Of a stretch of DNA of 64,000 nucleotides, positions 16,088 through 23,781 are shown piece by piece. The stretch covers positions 1 to 64,000 of the forward strand of contig QNES01000002.1 of the NCBI GenBank assembly GCA_003645255.1, in the 5' to 3' direction. Every line of letters begins with the position of its first letter. Within the stretch, counting starts at the first letter, position 1. The notes under the pieces are model-generated. The model did no database searches. It was given only the letters and a program-made list of their open reading frames with translations, and had not been told where the DNA came from. The DNA is from Gammaproteobacteria bacterium (GTDB lineage: Bacteria > Pseudomonadota > Gammaproteobacteria > Beggiatoales > Beggiatoaceae). The translations under genes and the position numbers were made by a program.

Positions 16088-17188
16088 ATGATGTTAGCGC
16101 GACATTTTATCAAAAACAAATTGTATAGTAAAAGTATCTTATATCTTACTATAATCACATTAGTTGGCTGTTCCAACCTGGGACCCCAGGCGGTTCGCAA
16201 AAGCAGAACTGATTATAACATTGCGATTGAACAAACTGATAATGAACAACTGTTACTCAATTTAGTACGATTGCGGTACCGTGACACCCCATTTTTTGTA
16301 GAAACCGCCAGTATCTCAACCAGTTTTTCCTTCAGAACCGGTATTAATGCCTCGGCTAGTATTCTGCCCTCTGTTGCCGATAAATACGGCATTTCTTCCG
16401 GTTTTGACTACATCGAAAAGCCAACTATCACATACACACCTTTGCAAGGTGAAAAATTCATCAAGCAGGTATTGACACCTCTTGAACCACAAATACTACT
16501 GCTTTTATATCACTCTGGCTGGTCAATTGACCGATTAATGCGTATCACTGTGCAAAATTTTAACGGGATTCTTAATGCGCCCACGGCTTCTGGACCGACA
16601 CCCAGCACGGCACCTGAATATGAGCGTTTCAATGAAGTTTCAGCACTGATACGTCGTCTCCAACAAAGTCACTCTATTATTTTAGCAGCTTCTGATAAGC
16701 CTGGTGAATTGGTTTTAAAGATTACACCTGAAAGTCATCATAGCCATGATGTACAAGCATTCCTACAAATATTAGAACTTGACAAAGAGACTTTGCAATT
16801 TCCTGTACGGTTTGGCATTGGGAAAGGTAAAAAACAAATTTTCATGGTAATGCGTTCATTGATGGCAAGTCTGTTTTATTTATCTCAAGCCGTTGCTGTT
16901 TCACAACATGATCGTGATGCTGGCAAAGTGACTATAACAGAATATGAATCAGGCGAAGTTTTTGACTGGTTTAAGATGACTCATAATCTATTCCAGATTC
17001 ACACATCTTCCTCTTACCCCAATACGCCCTATGTCGCGGTTAATTATCGTGGGGCATGGTTCTATATTAAGGATAATGATCTTACCTCCAAATCCACCTT
17101 TTCACTACTCAAACAATTGTTAGCATTACAATCTGGTATAATGGTAAGAACTAATGTACCGGTATTGACTCTTCCACTTATACAATGA
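16088..17188 (+). CDS. outer-membrane-type lipoprotein of unknown function
   Basis: About 366 residues with a lipoprotein signal: a basic start, the hydrophobic segment ILYLTIITLV and a lipobox LVGC. The conserved region begins with SRTDYNIAIEQTDNEQLLLN, followed by LVRLRYRDTPFFVE, the core of a gammaproteobacterial hypothetical lipoprotein family. I choose 16088 (ATG) because TAGGAG lies 11 bases upstream; the frame also opens at a GTG overlapping that site. No enzyme motif is seen. It stands alone. Confidence 0.7.
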   Translation: MMLARHFIKNKLYSKSILYLTIITLVGCSNLGPQAVRKSRTDYNIAIEQTDNEQLLLNLVRLRYRDTPFFVETASISTSFSFRTGINASASILPSVADKYGISSGFDYIEKPTITYTPLQGEKFIKQVLTPLEPQILLLLYHSGWSIDRLMRITVQNFNGILNAPTASGPTPSTAPEYERFNEVSALIRRLQQSHSIILAASDKPGELVLKITPESHHSHDVQAFLQILELDKETLQFPVRFGIGKGKKQIFMVMRSLMASLFYLSQAVAVSQHDRDAGKVTITEYESGEVFDWFKMTHNLFQIHTSSSYPNTPYVAVNYRGAWFYIKDNDLTSKSTFSLLKQLLALQSGIMVRTNVPVLTLPLIQ

Positions 17189-17310
17189 TTGTATCCGATC
17201 AAAATTGGATGGCTGTAGTATTAGCACCGACTAATCCCTTCTTATATACAATCCTTGTAGTTAACGGTTTTCAAGCTTAAAAACTTGATCATCGAGTTTT
17301 AGGACTTGCC

Positions 17311-17931
17311 CTATGACATAATAACCGGCATATCGCCCTGGCGTAATTCTTCCAAACGACTAATTAAATTGGAAGGGCGTATATGGAAATAAGCTATTAA
17401 TCGGCGGCAAAATAAACCAACATGATTTGGTGCAATATGTTCAGGGCAGGTTGTCATACATAAATTACACATAACACATTCAATAAACAATTCCCCAGCT
17501 TCTCTAAATTTTCCTTTCGCAGCCAATTCCACACCACGTTGTACTTCAATCCCTTTTGGACAAGATTCTGTGCAGCCACCGCAAGCCCTACAACTACTGG
17601 TTTCAGGAAAAATTTGATGAAATTGCCCTTGAACATCCCAAGAATTTTTAATATCTGTTAATTGATAAGAATGGTGTGTTGGAGTCGGAAAAACCAAAAA
17701 AATAATCTGCATACCTTCTTCAATAAACGTTTGGCAAGCTAGCTGGGTACGAACTTCTTTGCTATTTGCACGACGTACCATAATACGGCAAGAACCGCAA
17801 ACACCTTCCAAACAACCAATCCCTTCTACTCGACTATAACCCGCGTACCAATACGCTTGAATCGCTGAATGCGATGCAGGTGCTTCAATTTTTTTACCAT
17901 TAATAATGACATTAACCAATTTTTTGCTCAT
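17311..17931 (-). CDS. succinate dehydrogenase/fumarate reductase-type iron-sulfur protein
   Basis: A 206-residue two-domain electron carrier. A plant-type ferredoxin domain binds a 2Fe-2S cluster (Cys40, Cys45, Cys48, Cys66), and an alpha-helical domain carries two cysteine sets, CRACGGCTESCP (114-124) and CVMCNLCMTTCP (152-162). The spacing of the second domain predicts two 4Fe-4S clusters rather than the 3Fe-4S plus 4Fe-4S of classic SdhB. No flavoprotein or membrane anchor gene is adjacent, so the partner must be elsewhere. Its role in respiration is unknown. The 5' side carries a TCAGTTATCAG motif next to the start codon. Confidence 0.82.
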   Translation of the reverse strand: MSKKLVNVIINGKKIEAPASHSAIQAYWYAGYSRVEGIGCLEGVCGSCRIMVRRANSKEVRTQLACQTFIEEGMQIIFLVFPTPTHHSYQLTDIKNSWDVQGQFHQIFPETSSCRACGGCTESCPKGIEVQRGVELAAKGKFREAGELFIECVMCNLCMTTCPEHIAPNHVGLFCRRLIAYFHIRPSNLISRLEELRQGDMPVIMS

Positions 17932-17961
17932 AATTCAGTTATCAGCTATTTTTATTTGAAA

Positions 17962-17994
17962 AGAAATCCGATTTTTTGAACAAATCGGATTTCT
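17962..17994. repeat. hairpin repeat (CCG core)
   Basis: A full copy of the hairpin family in the space between two divergent genes, where a terminator would have no purpose. Confidence 0.85.
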
Positions 17995-18092
17995 ACTTAT
18001 TACAATTGATTTATATCAAATAATTATTGATATTTCAAGAAAAGAATGTATCCTATTTAGTACATTACCACCAAATTTTGATAGGAAAACAA

Positions 18093-18518
18093 ATGAACGA
18101 ACGTAAACAAGACTTACTAAAAGAAATTGATTTAATTCAATCAATTATCAATCGCATGTCGAATACATCCTTTTTAATTAAAGGATGGGCTGTTACAATG
18201 ATTAGCTTTATTTTTGCTTTCAGGGCTAACCCAGAAACGTTACCCCTGGTTTTCATTCCCCTAATATTATTTTGGTTTTTGGATGCCTACTTTTTACAAC
18301 AAGAAAGGCTTTACCGGAAACTGTATAAATGGGTGATTGAAAATCGGATGACAGATGACTCCCATTTATTTAGTTTAAGTACTGTACGTTTTAAAAAAAG
18401 TTCCCTTCTACGTGTCATGTTTTCAATCACGTTGGGTGCTTTTTATGGAACGGCATTGCTTTTAAATGTGATTTATCTTATTTTTAGATTATGGGTTGGA
18501 ATAAATACCGGTACATAA
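18093..18518 (+). CDS. small membrane protein, several TM helices
   Basis: About 141 residues. A basic cytoplasmic N-terminus (MNERKQDLLKEIDLIQS) is followed by a pair of membrane helices (WAVTMISFIFAF and LPLVFIPLILFWFLDAYF), a Gln/Arg-rich loop (LQQERLYRKLYKW) and a last helix (GTALLLNVIYLIF). This pattern (helix, IKGWAVT, WFLDAYFLQQER) matches small hypothetical membrane proteins often seen beside nucleotide-handling or defence genes, which is my recollection rather than a demonstrated link. The start at 18093 follows AGGAAA. Its role is unknown. Confidence 0.65.
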   Translation: MNERKQDLLKEIDLIQSIINRMSNTSFLIKGWAVTMISFIFAFRANPETLPLVFIPLILFWFLDAYFLQQERLYRKLYKWVIENRMTDDSHLFSLSTVRFKKSSLLRVMFSITLGAFYGTALLLNVIYLIFRLWVGINTGT

Positions 18519-18534
18519 ATAATTGAATATTATC

Positions 18535-18564
18535 AGAAATCCGATTTTTGAAAAATCGGATTTA
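18535..18564. repeat. hairpin repeat (CCG core)
   Basis: A short copy of the hairpin family between two plus-strand genes. Confidence 0.8.
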
Positions 18565-18590
18565 TAACATGATTATAGGAACAATTCAAT

Positions 18591-19025
18591 ATGCAAAAAA
18601 GTATTTTAAATCAAGGCTTTACACTCATTGAAGTCATGGTAGTCGTCGTTATCTTGAGCATTCTCGCCGCTTTAGTCGTGCCTAGAATTATGGATAATCC
18701 AGATAAAGCTCGTTTACTTAAAGTTGAACAAGATATTCGCGCCATTAGCACCGCATTAAAACTATACAAATTAGATAATTATAGTTATCCCATCACTGAT
18801 CAAGGCTTAGAAGCACTTATAATCAAAACGACGGTACCGCCAGAACCCCGTCAATGGAAATCGGGCGGTTATTTAGATAGTCTAGCAACTGATCCCTGGG
18901 GCTTTCCCTACAATTATCTTAGCCCAGGCATACACGGAGAATATGATCTTTATTCGCAAGGTGCAGATGGACAACCTGATGGTACAGATATCAATGCTGA
19001 TATTGGTAACTGGCAATTGAAATAA
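18591..19025 (+). CDS. gspG: type II secretion major pseudopilin GspG
   Basis: A 144-residue class III signal peptide protein. The prepilin cleavage site QG/FTLIEVMVVVVILSILAA keeps the essential Glu at +5. The globular part (YKLDNYSYPITDQGLEALI, DPWGFPYNYLSPG, EYDLYSQGADG) matches the GspG calcium loop. GspG forms the pseudopilus that drives type II secretion. It usually sits in a gsp operon of ten or more genes but is alone here. Confidence 0.92.
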   Translation: MQKSILNQGFTLIEVMVVVVILSILAALVVPRIMDNPDKARLLKVEQDIRAISTALKLYKLDNYSYPITDQGLEALIIKTTVPPEPRQWKSGGYLDSLATDPWGFPYNYLSPGIHGEYDLYSQGADGQPDGTDINADIGNWQLK

Positions 19026-19060
19026 ATCCCAATTCCCAATTCCCATTCTTAATTAAAAAG

Positions 19061-20254
19061 ATGATAACCGAAATTTATGCTTATGAAGAAGCCCCGCAAT
19101 CTTATAATGCTTCTATTTTCTTAGTCGGTCCAACCCCTCGAAAAAATGAAATCAAATCCTGGCGACCAGACGCGCTTCAAGTTATATCAGAAATTTATAA
19201 AAATCAGGAACTTGAAGTTGTCGTCTTTATCCCAGAGCCTAGAGATAATATTTACCGTTCAAACTATCTTGAGCAAGTTGAATGGGAAAAACAACACCTG
19301 GAAATGGCAGATGCCATTTTCGCCTGGGTCCCCAGAGATATGACAACTTCGCTCAAAGGCTTAACTACTAATATTGAATTTGGCAAATATGTCGAATCGG
19401 GCAAACTGTTCTATGGGCGACCGGATAATGCTAATCATATCAAATACTTAGATTGGATGTACACCGATCTGACCGGGCGGCAACCGGTGAAGAGTTTAGC
19501 CGCATTGACTGATGAAATTGCTACTTATCTTCGTTCCAGTTACCTGAATATCGGTGCAAAATCGGCGAGAGAAGCGGGTGAAAGATATATCCCTTTACAT
19601 ATCTGGTGTCTGTCCACATTTCAAAACTGGTATCAAAGCCAAAAACAAGCTGGCAATCAATTAATCAATGCCAAATTATTATGGACATTTGCTGTTCACC
19701 CCATTAACTTCATTTTTTCCTACGCGCTGCATGTTAAAGTTTGGATTGCCGCAGAAAATCGTATTAAAAGCAATGAATTTATCATCAGTCGCTCAGATAT
19801 TTCAGTCGTGGTACCTTACTGGAAACATCCTACTGATCCATTGCAAAGTGAAATAGTCTTAATAAAAGAATTTCGTTCCCCAGCACGAACAGCAGATGGC
19901 TTTGTACATGAACTACCAGGTGGCTCTAACTTTAAAACAGGGAATGATCAATTACAATTAGCCAGTGATGAACTTCATGAAGAAACCAGTCTTAAAATCG
20001 ACGCTGCTCGATTTCGCTATTTAGATTCAAAACAAATCGCTGCCACCTGGTCAACTCATTTTGCCAATGTTTACGCCATCGCCTTGGAAAAAGACGAAAT
20101 TGAAAAAGCGAAACAGCTCGCAAAAGCCGGGCAAACTTTTGGTGTCAAAGAAGATACGGAAAAAACTTATGTTGAAGTGTGTCAACTTAAAAATATAGGA
20201 AAATATGTCGATTGGTCAATGGAAGGAATGATTTATCGGGCTATTTTTGGATAA
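19061..20254 (+). CDS. nucleoside 2-deoxyribosyltransferase-like / Nudix fusion
   Basis: A 397-residue two-domain protein. Residues 15-165 resemble nucleoside 2-deoxyribosyltransferase-like domains: SIFLVGPTPR, VVFIPEPR, EWEKQHLEMADAIFAWVPR, and TNIEFGKYVESGK with the conserved Glu. A helical linker leads to a Nudix fold at 245-390 (EIVLIKEFRSPAR, FVHELPGGSN). The Nudix box is degenerate: after GG the sequence is SNFKTGNDQLQLASDELHEE, keeping DELHEET where REUxEExG is expected and replacing the final Gly by Ser, so activity is uncertain. Such fusions hint at trimming or salvage of an unusual nucleotide. Its neighbours give no pathway. Confidence 0.75.
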   Translation: MITEIYAYEEAPQSYNASIFLVGPTPRKNEIKSWRPDALQVISEIYKNQELEVVVFIPEPRDNIYRSNYLEQVEWEKQHLEMADAIFAWVPRDMTTSLKGLTTNIEFGKYVESGKLFYGRPDNANHIKYLDWMYTDLTGRQPVKSLAALTDEIATYLRSSYLNIGAKSAREAGERYIPLHIWCLSTFQNWYQSQKQAGNQLINAKLLWTFAVHPINFIFSYALHVKVWIAAENRIKSNEFIISRSDISVVVPYWKHPTDPLQSEIVLIKEFRSPARTADGFVHELPGGSNFKTGNDQLQLASDELHEETSLKIDAARFRYLDSKQIAATWSTHFANVYAIALEKDEIEKAKQLAKAGQTFGVKEDTEKTYVEVCQLKNIGKYVDWSMEGMIYRAIFG

Positions 20255-20573
20255 AACAAAGGATGAACACACAGATTTGCCCTGGCTGAGTAATTACAAA
20301 AAACTTGACTTTTTTTATTCATGCCTTAATATATAAAATTAAGGACTCCAGATTTTATAACGACCAAAGCTTGAGCAAATCAAGGTTTAGTTTCATCAGT
20401 TATTAAATCCTGAGTTCTAAGCCAGGACATTTTTTATTATCTGAAGAACCAGAATTATCAAAATTTGTTCAAATGGGCTTATTGACATTATGGACATTTT
20501 ATTCTGAATAATTCTAAAATTCTGTTAATTCTGATTCAGACAATAAAAGATTATTAAAATCCACAATTAGGAA
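20255..20573. other. gene-free stretch with short direct repeats
   Basis: No credible gene. The region ends with a run of near-repeats of AATTCTG (20503-20540, TTCTGAATAATTC, TTCTGTTAATTCTG, TGATTCAG), and the rest is AT-rich. The promoter of the downstream exported-protein gene must lie here, but I see no convincing -35/-10 pair. Confidence 0.5.
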
Positions 20574-20582
20574 ATGAAAAAT

Positions 20583-21665
20583 ATGAAATTATTTAAGCCG
20601 TTTCTAGCGGCACTTTTGTTAGTTATTGCAGGGTTTGCCCAAGCAGAGATGGTGATTGATTTTAGTGATACCAAAGGCTTTGGTACCGCAATGGACTTTG
20701 TGCAAATCAACAATATCCGTGTTGATACTAGAACTGAAATTGTGAATCCATTTGACGGATCATCACAAACTGAAGTGATCACGATGTATTATGATGTGCC
20801 TTTTCGTTTTGACTTAGCAGGTATGCATTTGGTACCTGATCTGGGTACCGCTGCACCACAAACCGCAGCGCGGAACTGCGCACAATTAACGGTATTTGTG
20901 ACTAACGCTATGAACGGTGCTCCACTAGAAGATGCCATTATCACAGTAGGTGGCAAATCACTGATCGCAGGTAGTAACGGTGCGACATTTGAGAATTTGC
21001 CAACAGGCAGCACTTCAGTACAAGTCAATCATCAGGATTACGTCGCAAGCTCAAAAACAGTCAATCTAGCCTGTGGTGGTAATGGTACCACCTCTCTTTC
21101 TTTAAGCCCAAGTGTCGGTGAAAATGCCTTGCGGGTAACCGATTTGCGTGCTATTTTGACCTGGGGTAATCAACCTAAAGACTTAGACGCTCATTTGACA
21201 GGCCCATGTCCTGGCTTGCCCGCTGATCTTACAAACGAAGAGAATCGCTTTCATGTCTATTGGCTTGATGAAAACCGACTTGGCTGTAACGGCATGGTTA
21301 AGCTGGATGTAGATGACGTAGATTCATTCGGACCAGAAACCATTACCATCGTACCTATTGGGGAACGTCTCAATGAAGGTGTTTATCGCTATAGTGTTTA
21401 CCAATATGAAGGAACGGGTACGCTTGCAGATTCTGCATCCGTCTCATTGATTGTTGGAAATCAGCCGCAACGCACATTTTATCCGCCTGCTGAATGTCAG
21501 GCAAATTTGATATCATCATCAGATGGTTCAGCAGCCGTGGATGATGGCAACGCTTGGGTAGTGTTTGAACTCATTGTCAATGCTGAGGGAGCCGTCAGTG
21601 TCGTTCTAGTGAATCAATGCAAACGAATAGGAGGAAGTGCTATAATACGTCAAAAATCTCACTAA
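20583..21665 (+). CDS. exported protein with carboxypeptidase-regulatory-like and YfaP-like domains
   Basis: About 360 residues. A signal peptide (LFKPFLAALLLVIAGFAQAE) is followed by a beta-rich N-terminal part. Next comes a carboxypeptidase-regulatory-like fold (LTVFVTNAMNGAPLEDAIIT, then GATFENLPTGSTSVQVNHQDY). The C-terminal part resembles the YfaP/DUF2135 fold (LRAILTWGNQPKDLDAHLTG, RFHVYW, RYSVYQYEGTG). I choose 20583 because AGGAA lies 11 bases upstream; the frame opens at 20574. It is probably a periplasmic or surface protein. Binding partners are unknown. Confidence 0.68.
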   Translation: MKLFKPFLAALLLVIAGFAQAEMVIDFSDTKGFGTAMDFVQINNIRVDTRTEIVNPFDGSSQTEVITMYYDVPFRFDLAGMHLVPDLGTAAPQTAARNCAQLTVFVTNAMNGAPLEDAIITVGGKSLIAGSNGATFENLPTGSTSVQVNHQDYVASSKTVNLACGGNGTTSLSLSPSVGENALRVTDLRAILTWGNQPKDLDAHLTGPCPGLPADLTNEENRFHVYWLDENRLGCNGMVKLDVDDVDSFGPETITIVPIGERLNEGVYRYSVYQYEGTGTLADSASVSLIVGNQPQRTFYPPAECQANLISSSDGSAAVDDGNAWVVFELIVNAEGAVSVVLVNQCKRIGGSAIIRQKSH

Positions 21666-21685
21666 TAGTTTGAGATTGCCATTTT

Positions 21686-21718
21686 AAACCTCAGAGGTTT
21701 TCAAAACCTCTGAGGTTT
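21686..21718. repeat. GAGGTTTT hairpin (second family)
   Basis: A perfect inverted repeat: arms AAACCTCAGAGGTTTT and AAAACCTCTGAGGTTT around one C. It lies between two plus-strand genes and may terminate the upstream one. Related copies at 27511, 34444, 49642, 53655 and 60473. Confidence 0.75.
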
Positions 21719-21754
21719 GATTATTGATAGGAAAAACTTATGTAGGAGAAACAG

Positions 21755-22219
21755 ATGTATAAATATTTTTGGCTATTGTTATTGCCACTCTTGGCAAACG
21801 CAGATGATACATTAACACCCCAAAATGCTGAAACCCAATATGAATTAGGAATGCGTTATGCCCGTGGTATAAAAGTCCAACGTGATGATATTCGAGCTAA
21901 ACAATTGCTAGAATCAGCAGCAAAACAAGATCATTCCAAAGCGATATATGCACTCGGTTGGTTATATTACAGCGGTCGTGGCGTAAAAGTGGATAATCAT
22001 TTAGCAGTAGAACTATTTCGCAGGGCAGCCACAAACGATTTGCCTGAAGCCCAATATATGCTAGGCATTATGTATGGGCAAGGTAAAGGAATCACAAAAG
22101 ATAGCAGCCTATCATTATATTGGATCAAGCAAGCAGCAAAAAAAGGACACACTGCCGCTCAAAAAATAGTAAACAAGCTATTTGGTACCACAACTATTCA
22201 TCATCAAGTCAATCCTTAA
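21755..22219 (+). CDS. Sel1-repeat protein, exported
   Basis: A 154-residue protein with a signal peptide (YFWLLLLPLLANADD). Three Sel1-type repeats follow, e.g. AIYALGWLYYSGRGVKVDNH, AQYMLGIMYGQGKGITKDSS and a first, more divergent one (ETQYELGMRYARGIKVQRDD). Sel1 repeats form protein-binding solenoids. Probably a periplasmic adaptor. It sits in a run of exported proteins. Confidence 0.85.
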   Translation: MYKYFWLLLLPLLANADDTLTPQNAETQYELGMRYARGIKVQRDDIRAKQLLESAAKQDHSKAIYALGWLYYSGRGVKVDNHLAVELFRRAATNDLPEAQYMLGIMYGQGKGITKDSSLSLYWIKQAAKKGHTAAQKIVNKLFGTTTIHHQVNP

Positions 22220-22300
22220 ATAAATATTGCCTGAATCATCCATATCCCCATTATTATTTCTTCAAAAACTTCATCATCAAGCTATTTCCTACAAAATAAC

Positions 22301-22324
22301 AGCCTTAGAATAAATTCTAAGGCT
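22301..22324. terminator. AGCCTTAGAAT hairpin
   Basis: A perfect inverted repeat with arms AGCCTTAGAAT and ATTCTAAGGCT, followed by AAAACTAAAGC. It lies between two plus-strand genes and fits a terminator, or a palindromic repeat. Confidence 0.55.
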
Positions 22325-22404
22325 AAAACTAAAGCTTACTAATATCTTACTAAGTACCCTTTAGGATACTTTCACAAGAGATTGCCCATAAAGGAGAATT
22401 TTTT

Positions 22405-23748
22405 ATGTTCAACACACTCAAAAATACTTTTTTATTATCCATTATCACTTGTGTAATTGCTGGATTATTGTTAGGGTTAAGTTTTGCAGCCAATTCTGCT
22501 TCGGTGACATACTATACTTTCGTTATGTACCAACCTCAAGGGGGAAACTGGCAATTACCCAAATCAAGTGAATTAACCGCAGGTTCTTATCGTTTTCAAA
22601 TTGTTCGTATACCAGGAGATGCCCTACTGGAATGGATTGCATTACGGGGAGAATTTGAATTTGAAGCTGATCCTGCTGGTGGAGTCAAAATTAAGAAGCA
22701 ACAGGCATTAGATGAATATGCACCTATTGATAATAATTCAACCCTTAATTATAGCCTTTGGGAAACGGGAGAATATGCAGGCGAAAAGAATTGGAAAAAA
22801 GCAGGAAGAATATGGGTGCAACCATTAATTAGTCAAATGGATAAAACGATTACAGGTGCTTCTGATCCCAATTTCATGCGTTTTCTTATTAAAAAAGGAA
22901 TCAATGAACAATGGAAAAAGAAGCAAAACGAAATTTATCATTTATACCGACTTCACTATTTAGATACTGATACGATTAATCAGAAGTATAAAAGGGTACT
23001 TTCACGTTTTATCAATCCAAGTCTTGAGCCAACAGCAGAAGTTATACAACTTAAAACTTGGTTAGAACAACACGAAGGCTTTACATTAGCAAAGTATCTG
23101 GGAACACCCGACGAAAAACATAAAGCATTCTATGAAGGTTTTAAGACGTGGTTTAACCAGTTATTCCCTAAAACAACTTTGCAAACAAATGGTTTTTCTG
23201 AACAAACAACCTGGAAATCAAGGATTTTGACTATTATTATCATTTCTATAATCGTTATAGCCATATGGTTTTTCAGTTGGAAATATAACCATCATAGCAA
23301 AGTACGCAATATAGTCGCTTGGTTTACTAAGCTGTACAATCGTCATAGCAAAAAATACAAACGTCATAACAATGAAGAAGACGAAAATAATTTCATAAAT
23401 GAGCAAAAGTCACAAAAATTATCTAAACAAACCACTGAACCGAATTTTGAACCTAAAAAGACACAAGCGACTTTAAAAAAACAACCTCCCGTGTCAAAAA
23501 GTGAATTTGAATCATTGCAGCTGCAAGTGCGAACACTCCAACAGCATCTTAAAACAAAAGAAGATTTTGAAAAACAATTTCAAAGCGCGGCTTTCAAAAA
23601 AGCGGTTCAAGCAGAAATCAACTCTTCTTTGACAGATTTAAACACTTATATCAATGATAGACTCAAAGAGCTATTTGATAAAAAGCTTGAGAACGATGTC
23701 AAAAAATATATGGATAAATTTGCAAAAAAACATAATAATCAGGCGTAA
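22405..23748 (+). CDS. exported/membrane protein with C-terminal coiled coil (unknown)
   Basis: A 447-residue protein that I do not recognise. An N-terminal signal or anchor (1-33, LLSIITCVIAGLLLGLSF) leads to a periplasmic part with repeated aromatic and charged residues. A second membrane helix (about 274-291, LTIIIISIIVIAIWFFSW) is followed by a very basic stretch with repeated HHSK/RHSK. The cytoplasmic tail ends in a coiled coil (365-447). A sensor or a scaffold would fit. GGAG lies 8-9 bases before the start. It precedes the potassium channel. Confidence 0.6.
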   Translation: MFNTLKNTFLLSIITCVIAGLLLGLSFAANSASVTYYTFVMYQPQGGNWQLPKSSELTAGSYRFQIVRIPGDALLEWIALRGEFEFEADPAGGVKIKKQQALDEYAPIDNNSTLNYSLWETGEYAGEKNWKKAGRIWVQPLISQMDKTITGASDPNFMRFLIKKGINEQWKKKQNEIYHLYRLHYLDTDTINQKYKRVLSRFINPSLEPTAEVIQLKTWLEQHEGFTLAKYLGTPDEKHKAFYEGFKTWFNQLFPKTTLQTNGFSEQTTWKSRILTIIIISIIVIAIWFFSWKYNHHSKVRNIVAWFTKLYNRHSKKYKRHNNEEDENNFINEQKSQKLSKQTTEPNFEPKKTQATLKKQPPVSKSEFESLQLQVRTLQQHLKTKEDFEKQFQSAAFKKAVQAEINSSLTDLNTYINDRLKELFDKKLENDVKKYMDKFAKKHNNQA

Positions 23749-23781
23749 CGAAATTCTATTAATAATAATGAAAATGCCATA

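Noticed and set aside
17185-17280. A 31-codon frame overlapping the stop of the lipoprotein gene (ATGA)
   Set aside because: It has no ribosome site, no recognisable feature and could arise by chance in this AT-rich sequence.
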